Below, in pieces: positions 1-6,896 of a DNA stretch of 19,776 bases (the stretch's first letter is position 1; every line of letters starts with the position of its first letter). A program made the translations under genes and the position numbers. The notes under the pieces are model-generated. The model worked only from the letters and a program-made list of their open reading frames with translations. It ran no database searches and had not been told where the DNA came from. This DNA comes from an uncultured Clostridia bacterium (GTDB lineage Bacteria; Bacillota; Clostridia; Christensenellales; CAG-917): the NCBI GenBank assembly GCA_900554085.1, contig USGA01000003.1, positions 1 through 19,776 on the forward strand. Direction: 5' to 3'.

Positions 1-2
1 AG

Positions 3-428
3 AACGAAAACACCGTACAGATTGATGTGGGGTCCTACGAAACGCTGCAAACCGAATACGGTATCGAGATTATACAGCCCACGGTTGATGCGCTTGTGAG
101 TAAAGTCTTTGCGCTTTACAGCCAGGAATATGAAGTTGCTATCGGGTCAAATGCTGAACTCGGCGTATTTGACGCAAATTTTGACACTTTGGTGATTAAG
201 ACGATAAGGAAGAATTATATCTTGGAAGACGCGCAAAGATTCGATATTTGCAGCAAAACGGTACTTTGGAAAGATATCATCGTCTTCTACAGCATTACCG
301 ACAGTAACGGCGATGGATATTACGAGCATTATATAAAATTCGAAGCCGACGGCTACAACTACTTTGTGGAGTTCAGCAGTTTCAAGCAGATTGAAGCGGC
401 GGCGGCTCTGGATTTGATTTTCGGTTGA
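3..428 (+). CDS. C-terminal part of an unknown protein (5' end outside the window)
   Basis: The reading frame is open from base 3, so the first GTG inside it (27) is probably internal and the gene begins upstream of the window. About 141 residues are visible, ending in a TGA at 426-428. The visible part is a mixed alpha/beta sequence with no signal peptide or membrane segment. It contains an Asp/Asn/Gly turn (SNGDGYYEHYIKF) followed by an aromatic strand (YNYFVEFSSF) and a short Ala-rich tail. I do not recognise a family. Third codon positions look more AT-rich than in the downstream genes, which may mean a different origin or lower expression; this is an impression, not a count. A terminator follows 22 bases after the stop, so this is the last gene of its transcript. 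Confidence 0.75.
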   Translation, partial: NENTVQIDVGSYETLQTEYGIEIIQPTVDALVSKVFALYSQEYEVAIGSNAELGVFDANFDTLVIKTIRKNYILEDAQRFDICSKTVLWKDIIVFYSITDSNGDGYYEHYIKFEADGYNYFVEFSSFKQIEAAAALDLIFG

Positions 429-449
429 AGACGTAAGGAGATACGTTTG

Positions 450-476
450 AGCCCGACGCGTTTGCGTCGGGCTTTT
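450..476 (+). terminator. Rho-independent terminator after the first gene
   Basis: A perfect 10-bp stem (AGCCCGACGC, 450-459, with GCGTCGGGCT, 464-473) around a GTTT loop runs into a short T run. It lies 22 bases past the stop codon of the partial gene, so it most likely ends that transcript. Confidence 0.85.
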
Positions 477-703
477 CAGTGCTCGGCACGGTGCGTGCAA
501 TATTCGGCAAAAAATTTGTCGAAATTTCGGGAAAAAGAGGGACAAAACTCGGTTTCGGATTGATTGATAGATGAAGGGGAGCGAGGCGACGTCCGCCTTT
601 CGGCGCTTTTGTCGCGTTCGGTTTCGGTTTGATCTTCGGAATCGGGTTTCCCTGTATGTCGACAATACGCGGCCCCGTCACAGCCGTTGATTGTATTCAG
701 TCG
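477..703. other. Spacer with no supported gene
   Basis: Between the first terminator and the hairpin at 704 no reading frame on either strand has a Shine-Dalgarno sequence, family resemblance or sensible start. The best minus-strand frame (from a GTG at 681) runs back through the terminator into the first gene, so it is not credible. No clear -35/-10 pair is visible. Yet a strong terminator follows at 704, so an unannotated small RNA or remnant of a lost gene is possible. Confidence 0.4.
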
Positions 704-742
704 GAAAAGCGCGGAGAACAGTCTCCGTGCTTTTCGTTTTTC
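704..742 (+). terminator. Strong orphan terminator hairpin
   Basis: A 14-bp stem (704-717 with 722-735, one G:U pair) closes on an ACAG loop and is followed by G and six T residues (737-742). The A run at the left foot could also give weak minus-strand function. No + strand gene ends just before it; the nearest stop codon (428) already has its own terminator. It may insulate the promoter at 786 from read-through, or end an unseen RNA. Confidence 0.75.
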
Positions 743-785
743 CGCGGAATTTGCCGCGTGAGAGGACGTGAACGACAGGGGGGGC

Positions 786-814
786 TTGTACGCTTCGCGC
801 GAAAGAGTTATAAT
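786..814 (+). promoter_or_regulatory. Sigma-A promoter for the first membrane/acyltransferase operon
   Basis: TTGTAC (786-791) and a perfect TATAAT (809-814) are separated by 17 bases. The predicted transcript start is near 821, leaving an unusually long leader of about 200 bases before the ATG at 1024. Confidence 0.8.
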
Positions 815-820
815 AAATAT

Positions 821-1011
821 TAAGACACGCGGGTTGGTGCCCGAAAAGGCGCGGTTTATCCGAAGCCTGCGACAATCCCGCGGATTCAGGGGTATGTCGC
901 GCTCGGGCGGAAGAAAAGCGGCTCAAAATTTTCGGGAAAAGTGTAACCTTGCTTCCCGTGCGACGTTTTATCGATGTAATGCCAAACGGCAAGACATAAG
1001 AAGCAAATTCT
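821..1011 (+). promoter_or_regulatory. Long 5' leader with a possible three-way RNA junction
   Basis: From the predicted transcript start the leader can fold into a junction. An outer stem pairs CGCGGG (828-833) with CCCGCG (877-882). Inside it are two small hairpins: GTGCC with GGCGC around CGAAAA, and GGTTT with AAGCC around ATCCG. Further on there is a TGCC-AAAC-GGCA hairpin near 980-991. It does not match the consensus of any riboswitch class I know (purine, cobalamin, SAM, TPP, c-di-GMP and ZTP were considered). It may be a regulatory leader or simply an untranslated region. Confidence 0.3.
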
Positions 1012-1023
1012 ATGGAGGGTGTT

Positions 1024-1884
1024 ATGGAACTCAAGGACAGATTCAAAAAGTATCTGGAAGAGCAGTTCAGGAGTATTAAGCCTACGGAAGCGGCAAAGGA
1101 TTTCCGTATCCGCACGCTCAAGGAACTGATGGACAAAGTGCAGGACCTGCGCATAAAGGGTATCGAGGACGAAGAGGTAATCTACAATATGTGTATCGAG
1201 AGCCTCGGCAATTTCCCCGCCCGCCTCAAGGATTTTGAGGAAGAGGAGCACAAGGTCGACAACGCCAAGCGCAAGATTTCGCTTGCGGTTGCCTGTTCCG
1301 TCGCGGTTGCGCTCGCACTTGTCATAATATACGTCGTCATCGGCGTGACCACGGGCAAATGGCATCCCGCGTGGCTGTTGCTGCTCGGCGGCGCGTTCCT
1401 CGGCGTTATCGTCGTGGCGTGCCTGTTCATCGCCAAGTTCGGCAAGGCTCAGAAATACGGTCTTATGAGACTTTTCCCGCCGGTCATAATAGTGCTGGTG
1501 AGCGTGTATCTGTTCCTGCTTCTCAACCTTGTGTTCAACGTGCCCAACTCCTGGTTCGTGTTCCTCGCGATGGTTATCGTCGGCTTCGTGTTCGACACCG
1601 CGCTGGCCTATGCCACGTCGTTCAAATTCCGTCACATCGAACTGTGCGTCACCGTCGAAATCTTCTGCGTGCTGCTTTACGTTATGCTCGGGATTTCCAT
1701 CACTTCCATCAGTTTCTGGCACCCCGGCTGGATTCTGTGCCTCGGCGGCGTGGTGTGCGCAATCGGTATGATTATCGCGCTCATCGCAAAACGCAACAAG
1801 GAATCCAACAAGAAAGAAAGGGCGAAAATTGCCAGAAAATACGGCAAAGAGGACGAAGCCTATTACACGATGTGGGACGACTGA
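1024..1884 (+). CDS. Six-helix membrane protein with HAAS/DUF1700-like N-terminal domain
   Basis: A 286-residue integral membrane protein. ATG 1024 is chosen over ATG 1012 because GGAGGG (1014-1019) lies just before it, and the upstream ATG overlaps that site. Residues 1-78 are soluble and helical and end in a charged segment. They resemble the HAAS/DUF1700 or permease-prefix type, including the ExxxYxMCIESLGN pattern before the linker. Six hydrophobic segments follow. They form three similar two-helix units of about 60 residues, each with a Trp at the same place (W117, W177, W236). The first and third carry WHPxW followed by LGG. The tail is Lys-rich. HAAS proteins usually accompany PadR regulators; none is seen here. 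The gene lies 26 bases upstream of an acyltransferase gene and is probably co-transcribed with it, so it may anchor or regulate that enzyme. No transport or catalytic motif is visible. Confidence 0.85.
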   Translation: MELKDRFKKYLEEQFRSIKPTEAAKDFRIRTLKELMDKVQDLRIKGIEDEEVIYNMCIESLGNFPARLKDFEEEEHKVDNAKRKISLAVACSVAVALALVIIYVVIGVTTGKWHPAWLLLLGGAFLGVIVVACLFIAKFGKAQKYGLMRLFPPVIIVLVSVYLFLLLNLVFNVPNSWFVFLAMVIVGFVFDTALAYATSFKFRHIELCVTVEIFCVLLYVMLGISITSISFWHPGWILCLGGVVCAIGMIIALIAKRNKESNKKERAKIARKYGKEDEAYYTMWDD

Positions 1885-1910
1885 TTGTCCCTCAGATATG
1901 AGAGGTTGTT

Positions 1911-3209
1911 ATGCCTGAACTCATCAAAGCCGAAATGTGGGACAAGATGCAGTATCTGTTCCGCAACTACTACGACAGAATGGTGCACTGCGTGCAGTAC
2001 TACGACGGACCTATCGACGTCAAGGTGCTCAAAACCGTGCTGGTCTATATGACAGAGAAAGTGCCCGTGTTGCACAGTTCTTTCCACGGCAACGTCATAG
2101 AGCCTTACTGGACGGTGGAGGATTACACCGTCAACGATATCCTCACCGTGCGCGACAGCGTGGACCTGGAGGCCGACATCAACGCCTTTATATGCCAGTG
2201 CATACCGGTGGAGAGCAACGTTCAGTACCGCGTGGCGTTGTTCAACAAGGACGGCAAGTCCACGCTGTGTATGATAGTCAACCATATGTGTATGGACGGC
2301 GGCGACTTCAAATACTTTATGAAGAAACTTGCCGAGAACTACAACAAACTGCTTGACGGGGACTATAATCTCGACATCAAGACGGGCAGCCGCAGTTACG
2401 ACGCCGTCTACAGCAAACTGACCGAGGAAGAGGAAAAATACGCCCGCAGTCTGTACAAGAACATAAGTCAGATCAAGGATGAACACTATTTCCCGCTCAC
2501 GCCTTCCTCGTCCGCCGACGTGACCAGAATCGTCAGGCGCAAGGTCGGCAAGCAACTCTTCGCCGATTTCCGCAAAATCGGCAAGGTGTTGGGAGTCACC
2601 GTCAACGACCTTATGCTGGCGTTTTATGTCCGCTCGTTGTACGAAATAGGTATGTTCCGCGACGACGAACGTCTGACCATACCCTGTATGGTGGACCTCC
2701 GCAGACACATTGTGCACGGCGGCGCGGAGACGGGGCTCACCAATCACACCGGGTTTATGCAGTGTTCCGTCGCCTGCAAAGGCGAGACCATAAACGATAC
2801 CCTGGTCGAGGTGCTGCATTCCGTGAGAAAGAGCAAGGACGACCCGTATATGGGACTGTACAGTCTGCCTCTGCTCAAACTGGCGTATGCGATATTCCCG
2901 TTCGCAATCAGTGAAACGGCAATAAAAATCGGCTACCTCAATCCGCTCATCGGTATGAGCAATATCGGTCTGCTTGACGACAAGGCCCTCGCTATGGGCG
3001 AGGCAAACATAATAGACGGGTTTATGACGGGCGCGGTCAAGTACAAACCGTATATGCAACTGGCGCTCACCACGTTGCTCGGCGACATCACGATGACCAT
3101 AGCGATACGCGGCAGCGACGAGGACGAGAAAATCGTCAACCGCTTCTTCGATATGATTATCGCCAATATGGAGAAGTTCGTCGAACTCAACAAATTCCGT
3201 CTCGAATAA
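1911..3209 (+). CDS. Standalone condensation-type HxxxDG acyltransferase (copy A)
   Basis: A 432-residue protein of the CoA-dependent acyltransferase superfamily (NRPS condensation domain, alcohol acetyltransferase and PapA-like proteins). The active-site motif is HMCMDGG, with H125 as predicted catalytic base and D129 as structural Asp. Length and spacing fit a single two-lobed condensation fold. Later conserved blocks are LTIPCMVDLRRH, TGLTNHTGFM and NPLIGMSNIG. There are no adenylation or carrier domains, no signal peptide and no membrane segment, so it is predicted to be cytoplasmic and to use a free acyl-CoA or a separate carrier protein. Substrate and acceptor are unknown. GAGAGG stands five bases before the ATG. 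It follows the membrane-protein gene in one operon and ends at the terminator at 3256. It is a clear paralogue of the gene at 4466. Fold and motif are secure; chemistry is inferred. Confidence 0.88.
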   Translation: MPELIKAEMWDKMQYLFRNYYDRMVHCVQYYDGPIDVKVLKTVLVYMTEKVPVLHSSFHGNVIEPYWTVEDYTVNDILTVRDSVDLEADINAFICQCIPVESNVQYRVALFNKDGKSTLCMIVNHMCMDGGDFKYFMKKLAENYNKLLDGDYNLDIKTGSRSYDAVYSKLTEEEEKYARSLYKNISQIKDEHYFPLTPSSSADVTRIVRRKVGKQLFADFRKIGKVLGVTVNDLMLAFYVRSLYEIGMFRDDERLTIPCMVDLRRHIVHGGAETGLTNHTGFMQCSVACKGETINDTLVEVLHSVRKSKDDPYMGLYSLPLLKLAYAIFPFAISETAIKIGYLNPLIGMSNIGLLDDKALAMGEANIIDGFMTGAVKYKPYMQLALTTLLGDITMTIAIRGSDEDEKIVNRFFDMIIANMEKFVELNKFRLE

Positions 3210-3255
3210 CATTGATGCCACCCCTCAGGGGGAGACATATCGACACCCTTGCAGG

Positions 3256-3281
3256 AAGCCCCCGCCGTCGGCGGGGGCTTT
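3256..3281 (+). terminator. Rho-independent terminator after acyltransferase A
   Basis: A perfect 11-bp GC-rich stem (AAGCCCCCGCC, 3256-3266, with GGCGGGGGCTT, 3270-3280) around a GTC loop, with only a short T run. It lies 47 bases after the stop codon at 3209. Confidence 0.8.
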
Positions 3282-3389
3282 CCGTAGGCGACGTGAACGC
3301 GGGGCGGCGAGCGCGTTTCCGCGCGAGCGTGCGGCGCACGTGCCGCGCCGACGCGTGCAGACGACGCGTTGCGTGCGCGAAAAATGCAG

Positions 3390-3418
3390 TTTACATCACC
3401 GAACCGTTGTGTTAAAAT
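3390..3418 (+). promoter_or_regulatory. Promoter for the alpha/beta hydrolase gene
   Basis: TTTACA (3390-3395), 17 bases, then TAAAAT (3413-3418) with a TG two bases upstream (extended -10). The 108 bases before it (3282-3389) are very GC-rich with small inverted repeats, including two ACGCGT copies, and hold no gene. The 12 bases at 3405-3416 recur at the same place in the promoter at 8163. Confidence 0.65.
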
Positions 3419-3448
3419 TGTTTCATCAAATCCAAGAGGGGTATTAAA

Positions 3449-4363
3449 ATGGGTCTGGCAAAAGCGCTTTTCGTGGCAATAGATAAACTCTACGATCCTC
3501 TTCAGAACAAGAGAAGAATGACGAAGTTCAAGGACGTCGATTTCGTCATCGACACCGATATCGTTTACGACGAGTCCGCTCCCGATATCTGCAAACTCGA
3601 CACCTACAGGGTTGCACGCGAAGGCAAATATCCCGTGTTGTTCTACATACACGGCGGCGGTTTCGTGGCGGGCGACAAGAAATACCGTCGCGCACTTTCC
3701 CGCTGGAGCGCCAATCAGGGTTATTTCGTCGTCAACGTCAACTACGGTCTCGGTCCCGACTGTCTGTTCCCCGAGCCGCTGCGCCAGATTGTCAGGGCTT
3801 TCAACTGGGTGGAGAAACACGCGGAAGAACTCAATCTCGACACCGACAGAATGATTGTTTCGGGCGACAGCGCGGGCGGTTACTATGCCGCTATGCTGGC
3901 GTGCGTGACCACCAATCCCGTTATGCAGGAACGTCTAGGCGTGTCCACCAAACTGCGTTTCCAAGGCGCTATATTCAACTGCGGTATCTACGACCTTGCG
4001 ACGGCGCTTACGGCGAAGGTTCCGTTCGGGCTTGCGGACAAAATCCTCTGGGATTTCGCAAATGTGAAGAAAGCCGACCTCAAGGATTACGAGTGGTACA
4101 ATATGTGCGCGCCGCTGGATTACATCAACGCCGATTTCCCCGCGTCTTTCGTGACCTATGCGGGCAAGGACTTTTTCTGCGGCGGACAAGGCCCCAAACT
4201 CGTCGAGAAACTGAAGTCTCTGGGCGTGCACGTCGAGGAGTACGGTTCCGTCAAGTTTATGGACAACCATTGCTTCTCCCTGACGTGGAAGGGTAAAGCC
4301 GCAAGAGCGAACAACGACGCAACCGCCGACTTTATGAAGAGATTTGCCGAAGGCAAAATCTGA
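3449..4363 (+). CDS. Hormone-sensitive-lipase-type alpha/beta hydrolase (esterase)
   Basis: A 304-residue serine hydrolase of the HSL/acetyl-esterase group. HGGGF (68-72) supplies the oxyanion hole and GDSAGG carries the nucleophile S141. D241 (in YAGKD) and H274 (in DNHCF) are the likely remaining triad members. Family enzymes hydrolyse esters of short acyl chains. There is no signal peptide, so action is probably cytoplasmic. AGAGGGG ends seven bases before the ATG. It has its own promoter and terminator but sits between two paralogous acyltransferase genes. An ester-cleaving or acyl-exchanging role on their product is attractive but inferred. It could also be an unrelated detoxifying esterase. 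The fold and triad are secure; the substrate is unknown. Confidence 0.9.
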   Translation: MGLAKALFVAIDKLYDPLQNKRRMTKFKDVDFVIDTDIVYDESAPDICKLDTYRVAREGKYPVLFYIHGGGFVAGDKKYRRALSRWSANQGYFVVNVNYGLGPDCLFPEPLRQIVRAFNWVEKHAEELNLDTDRMIVSGDSAGGYYAAMLACVTTNPVMQERLGVSTKLRFQGAIFNCGIYDLATALTAKVPFGLADKILWDFANVKKADLKDYEWYNMCAPLDYINADFPASFVTYAGKDFFCGGQGPKLVEKLKSLGVHVEEYGSVKFMDNHCFSLTWKGKAARANNDATADFMKRFAEGKI

Positions 4364-4379
4364 CGCGACAAGAATGCGC

Positions 4380-4409
4380 AAGGGGGAGCGGCAAGGTCGC
4401 TCCCTCTTT
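4380..4409 (+). terminator. Rho-independent terminator after the hydrolase
   Basis: AGGGGGAGCG (4381-4390) pairs with CGCTCCCTCT (4398-4407), with one G:U pair, around a seven-base loop, followed by a short T run. It lies 17 bases after the hydrolase stop. No convincing promoter was found between here and the next gene at 4466, so that gene may rely partly on read-through. Confidence 0.75.
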
Positions 4410-4465
4410 CGATTTGTGATAAGGGACGGAGAATTGCATTTTACATAAACTGTTTCGAGGTTATT

Positions 4466-5755
4466 ATGAAAAAGATTTTCAAAGCCGAAATGTGGGACAA
4501 GATGCAGTATCTCTTTCGCAATTATTACGACAGAATGATGCATTGCGTCCTGTACTACGAGGGTGCAATAGACGTGGATAAACTCGGCCGCGCGCTGGAA
4601 TTTCAGGTGCGCGAAGTGCCCGTCCTCCACAGCCGCTATCACAACAATTTCGTCAGGCCGTACTGGGTGGTGCAGGATTTCGCGCTCGACGATTTCTTCA
4701 GCGTGCGCAAGAGCGACAATCTCGAACGCGACGTTATGGAGTTCGCGGAGCAGCGCATACCCATTGCCGCCAACGTGCAGATACGCGTCGGGTTGTTTGT
4801 CCGGGGCGGGAAATGCGCGCTGGCTTTCGTCGTCAACCATATGTGTTTCGACGGCGGAGACCTCAAGTATTTCATCATCAATCTTTGCAAAAATTACAAC
4901 AAACTGATTGCGGGGGACGAAAACCTCACCATAAAGCACGGCACGCGCGCCTACGACGCCGTTTATTCTTCTATGAGCAAGGAGGACGCCGCCGTCGCAA
5001 GAAAGTTGTACCACAACGTCAGCGAGGTCAAGGACAAGCACTATTTCCCGCTCACGGCCAAGTGCCCCGAGGACCGCAACCGTATAATCAAGCGCAAGTT
5101 GTCCGCCGAGAAGTTCAACGCGGCGCGTGTCGCGGGCAAGAAACTCGGCTTTACCGTCAACGACGTTATGCTGGCGGTGTATGCGCGGTCTCTTGTCGGT
5201 ATCGGCGCCGTCGGCGCGGACGAGACGCTCACCATACCGTGTATGGTGGACCTCCGTCGGCATATGGCGCAGGGCGGTCTCGAGACGGGGCTCACCAATC
5301 ACACGGGATTTATGCCCGTTACGCTCAAGGGCGTGGGCGCGGATATGAAAGAGACGCTGGCAAAGGTTGCCGCGGCAATGGAAAAGAACAAGCAGGACAA
5401 ATTCCTCGGACTTTATTCGTTGCCGCTGCTTCATCTCGCGTACACGGTTTTCCCGCACTGCATAAGCGAACAGGCGATAAAACTCGGATACGACAATCCG
5501 CTCATCGGTATGAGCAACATCGGTTCGATAAAGCCCGCGGAGTACGCTCTCGGAGACGCCCGTCTCGTTGACGGTTTCTACACGGGCGCCGTCAAGGGCA
5601 AGCCCTTTATGCAGTTGGCGTTCACCACGTTCGACGGCGAAGTGACTTTCAGCATAGCAATCACGGGCAACGACGAGGACGAAAGAACGGTCAACCGTTT
5701 CTTCGACATATTCGTTAAAAATATCGACGAGGTGATTTCCGCGGCGGCGGAATGA
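4466..5755 (+). CDS. Standalone condensation-type HxxxDG acyltransferase (copy B)
   Basis: A 429-residue paralogue of the protein encoded at 1911, aligned by eye without gaps for the first 132 residues and similar throughout. The motif HMCFDGG places the predicted catalytic His at residue 125 and the Asp at 129, exactly as in copy A. The blocks LTIPCMVDLRRH, TGLTNHTGFM and NPLIGMSNIG are shared. The most divergent parts are residues 38-115, which include the first-lobe substrate surface, so acyl donor or acceptor may differ. It has no carrier or adenylation domain, signal peptide or membrane segment. A GAGG lies before the ATG. A four-helix membrane protein gene follows after 22 bases, mirroring the membrane-protein partner of copy A, though in the opposite gene order. 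Confidence 0.88.
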   Translation: MKKIFKAEMWDKMQYLFRNYYDRMMHCVLYYEGAIDVDKLGRALEFQVREVPVLHSRYHNNFVRPYWVVQDFALDDFFSVRKSDNLERDVMEFAEQRIPIAANVQIRVGLFVRGGKCALAFVVNHMCFDGGDLKYFIINLCKNYNKLIAGDENLTIKHGTRAYDAVYSSMSKEDAAVARKLYHNVSEVKDKHYFPLTAKCPEDRNRIIKRKLSAEKFNAARVAGKKLGFTVNDVMLAVYARSLVGIGAVGADETLTIPCMVDLRRHMAQGGLETGLTNHTGFMPVTLKGVGADMKETLAKVAAAMEKNKQDKFLGLYSLPLLHLAYTVFPHCISEQAIKLGYDNPLIGMSNIGSIKPAEYALGDARLVDGFYTGAVKGKPFMQLAFTTFDGEVTFSIAITGNDEDERTVNRFFDIFVKNIDEVISAAAE

Positions 5756-5777
5756 ACTTCGTGCGGGGGAGGATAAA

Positions 5778-6761
5778 ATGAAGAAGTACGTCAAAGAGGC
5801 GAGGGGAGAGGAAGTCGTCGCAACTCCCGCGGGCGCCGCGGAAGCAGCGGCAGTCGCGGAAGAGAACGTCGCGCCGCAACCCACCAAAAAACAGTCGCGC
5901 ATAGCCAAGGTCAGTTTCGTATGGACGATAATCAGTATGATTTTCGCCATTGCGTCGGGCGTGACTCTCATCACGAAAAACTGGATTCTCGCGCCTTATT
6001 CCTACATTATGCTCGGCTTCCTTGCCGCTTACGCCGTGGTGTTCATCGTCGTCGTCGCGCTCAACGCCAAGGATTCCAAGACCGGCAAGTCGAGAGTCAA
6101 AAATCTCAAGAAACTGTTCGGGATTTTCAAACTCGTCACCAACATAGTTTTCCTTGTCGTCACCGCAATGTCTATGGTCGGTGTCGTGCAGGCGGACACT
6201 CTGGACGGATTGTGGAAGTGGATTGTCATCGGCGCCAACATAGCGATTGCGGGCGTGCAACTCGGTCTCAAGATAACGCTCATTATCCTCAAGGCAATCT
6301 TCAAGAAAAAAGGTCAGCAGTACGCCGTCAGGGTGGCCACTTACGTTAACGGTCTGCGCAAGGACAACAATATCCGTACCGCGGTGCACGCAAAACTTTA
6401 CAATACCGAAAAGGTAACGGACGCGGCGCCCGAGACGCCTGCCGTTTCCGTCCCCGTAGCCGAAAACGCCGATTCCGAAACGGCTGCCGTGAGTGAGACT
6501 GCGGCGAAAGAGGAAAAACCCGCTTCGGCACCGAAAAAACAGCAGTCGGCAATGGACAAAATCAAACTGTCGGGGCAGAAGGCAAAGGAGTATGCCGCGA
6601 TAGCGAAGGAACACGCCGCACGTGCGATAGCGGATATGAAAGCGGTGGGTAAAGGAGAGCAGGAAGCGCAAGCCGCCGAGACGTCGACGGCGGTGGCGGC
6701 GGACAGGGAAGAGCCCGCGAAAAAGGGTGTTTCCGCCCGCAAACCGAAGAACGGTAAATAA
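5778..6761 (+). CDS. Four-helix membrane protein with Ala/Glu/Lys-rich tails
   Basis: A 327-residue protein I cannot assign to a family. GGGGAGG (5766-5772) precedes ATG 5778. Residues 1-40 are an Ala/Glu-rich, probably disordered or helical cytoplasmic segment. Four hydrophobic segments follow, near residues 45-67, 73-95, 113-136 and 146-172, separated by Lys-rich loops. After a basic stretch (IFKKKGQQYAVR) the C-terminal 120 residues are low-complexity Ala/Glu/Lys/Pro, with a helical section around 255-290 (KIKLSGQKAKEYAAIAKEHA). It is the second gene of the acyltransferase B operon and ends before the terminator at 6810. A role as membrane partner of the acyltransferase is inferred from position only. 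Confidence 0.75.
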   Translation: MKKYVKEARGEEVVATPAGAAEAAAVAEENVAPQPTKKQSRIAKVSFVWTIISMIFAIASGVTLITKNWILAPYSYIMLGFLAAYAVVFIVVVALNAKDSKTGKSRVKNLKKLFGIFKLVTNIVFLVVTAMSMVGVVQADTLDGLWKWIVIGANIAIAGVQLGLKITLIILKAIFKKKGQQYAVRVATYVNGLRKDNNIRTAVHAKLYNTEKVTDAAPETPAVSVPVAENADSETAAVSETAAKEEKPASAPKKQQSAMDKIKLSGQKAKEYAAIAKEHAARAIADMKAVGKGEQEAQAAETSTAVAADREEPAKKGVSARKPKNGK

Positions 6762-6809
6762 CGTTCCGCTCCGTCGGCGCGGAGCGCGAAGAGAAACATC
6801 GGACAAACG

Positions 6810-6845
6810 ACAAGGGACGCAATCCGCGTCCCTTGTTTGTTTTGT
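6810..6845. terminator. Terminator between convergent genes
   Basis: A perfect 11-bp stem (ACAAGGGACGC, 6810-6820, with GCGTCCCTTGT, 6826-6836) around AATCC, followed by TTGTTTTG on the + strand. The reverse strand also gives a T-rich flank (TCGTTTGT), so it may serve both the + strand operon ending at 6761 and the minus-strand gene ending at 6897. A smaller CGCTCCG/CGGAGCG hairpin lies at 6767-6786. Confidence 0.8.
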
Positions 6846-6896
6846 GTGCGTTAAGGTGTGTTGCGCTTCGGGCAAACGCTTTTTTTGCCGCGTACT

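Noticed and set aside
434..560. AAGGAG followed by TTG (447) as a possible small gene
   Set aside because: The supposed coding sequence begins inside the terminator stem and gives no recognisable peptide.
382..681. Minus-strand frame of 99 codons with a Pro/Lys-rich start
   Set aside because: It would start with GTG without a ribosome binding site, and it reads through the terminator at 450-476 and into the end of another gene. The peptide start looks protein-like but is not enough.
821..900. Leader compared with known riboswitch and ribozyme motifs
   Set aside because: The conserved cores of purine, cobalamin, SAM, TPP, c-di-GMP and ZTP riboswitches and the hammerhead core are not present, so no class is assigned.
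1863..3221. 452-codon minus-strand frame opposite acyltransferase A
   Set aside because: Same codon-bias shadow effect; the + strand frame carries the HxxxDG motif and conserved blocks shared with its paralogue.
3935..5974. 679-codon minus-strand frame across the hydrolase and acyltransferase B genes
   Set aside because: It covers two genes with clear catalytic motifs and a terminator on the + strand, and has no recognisable domain or ribosome binding site.
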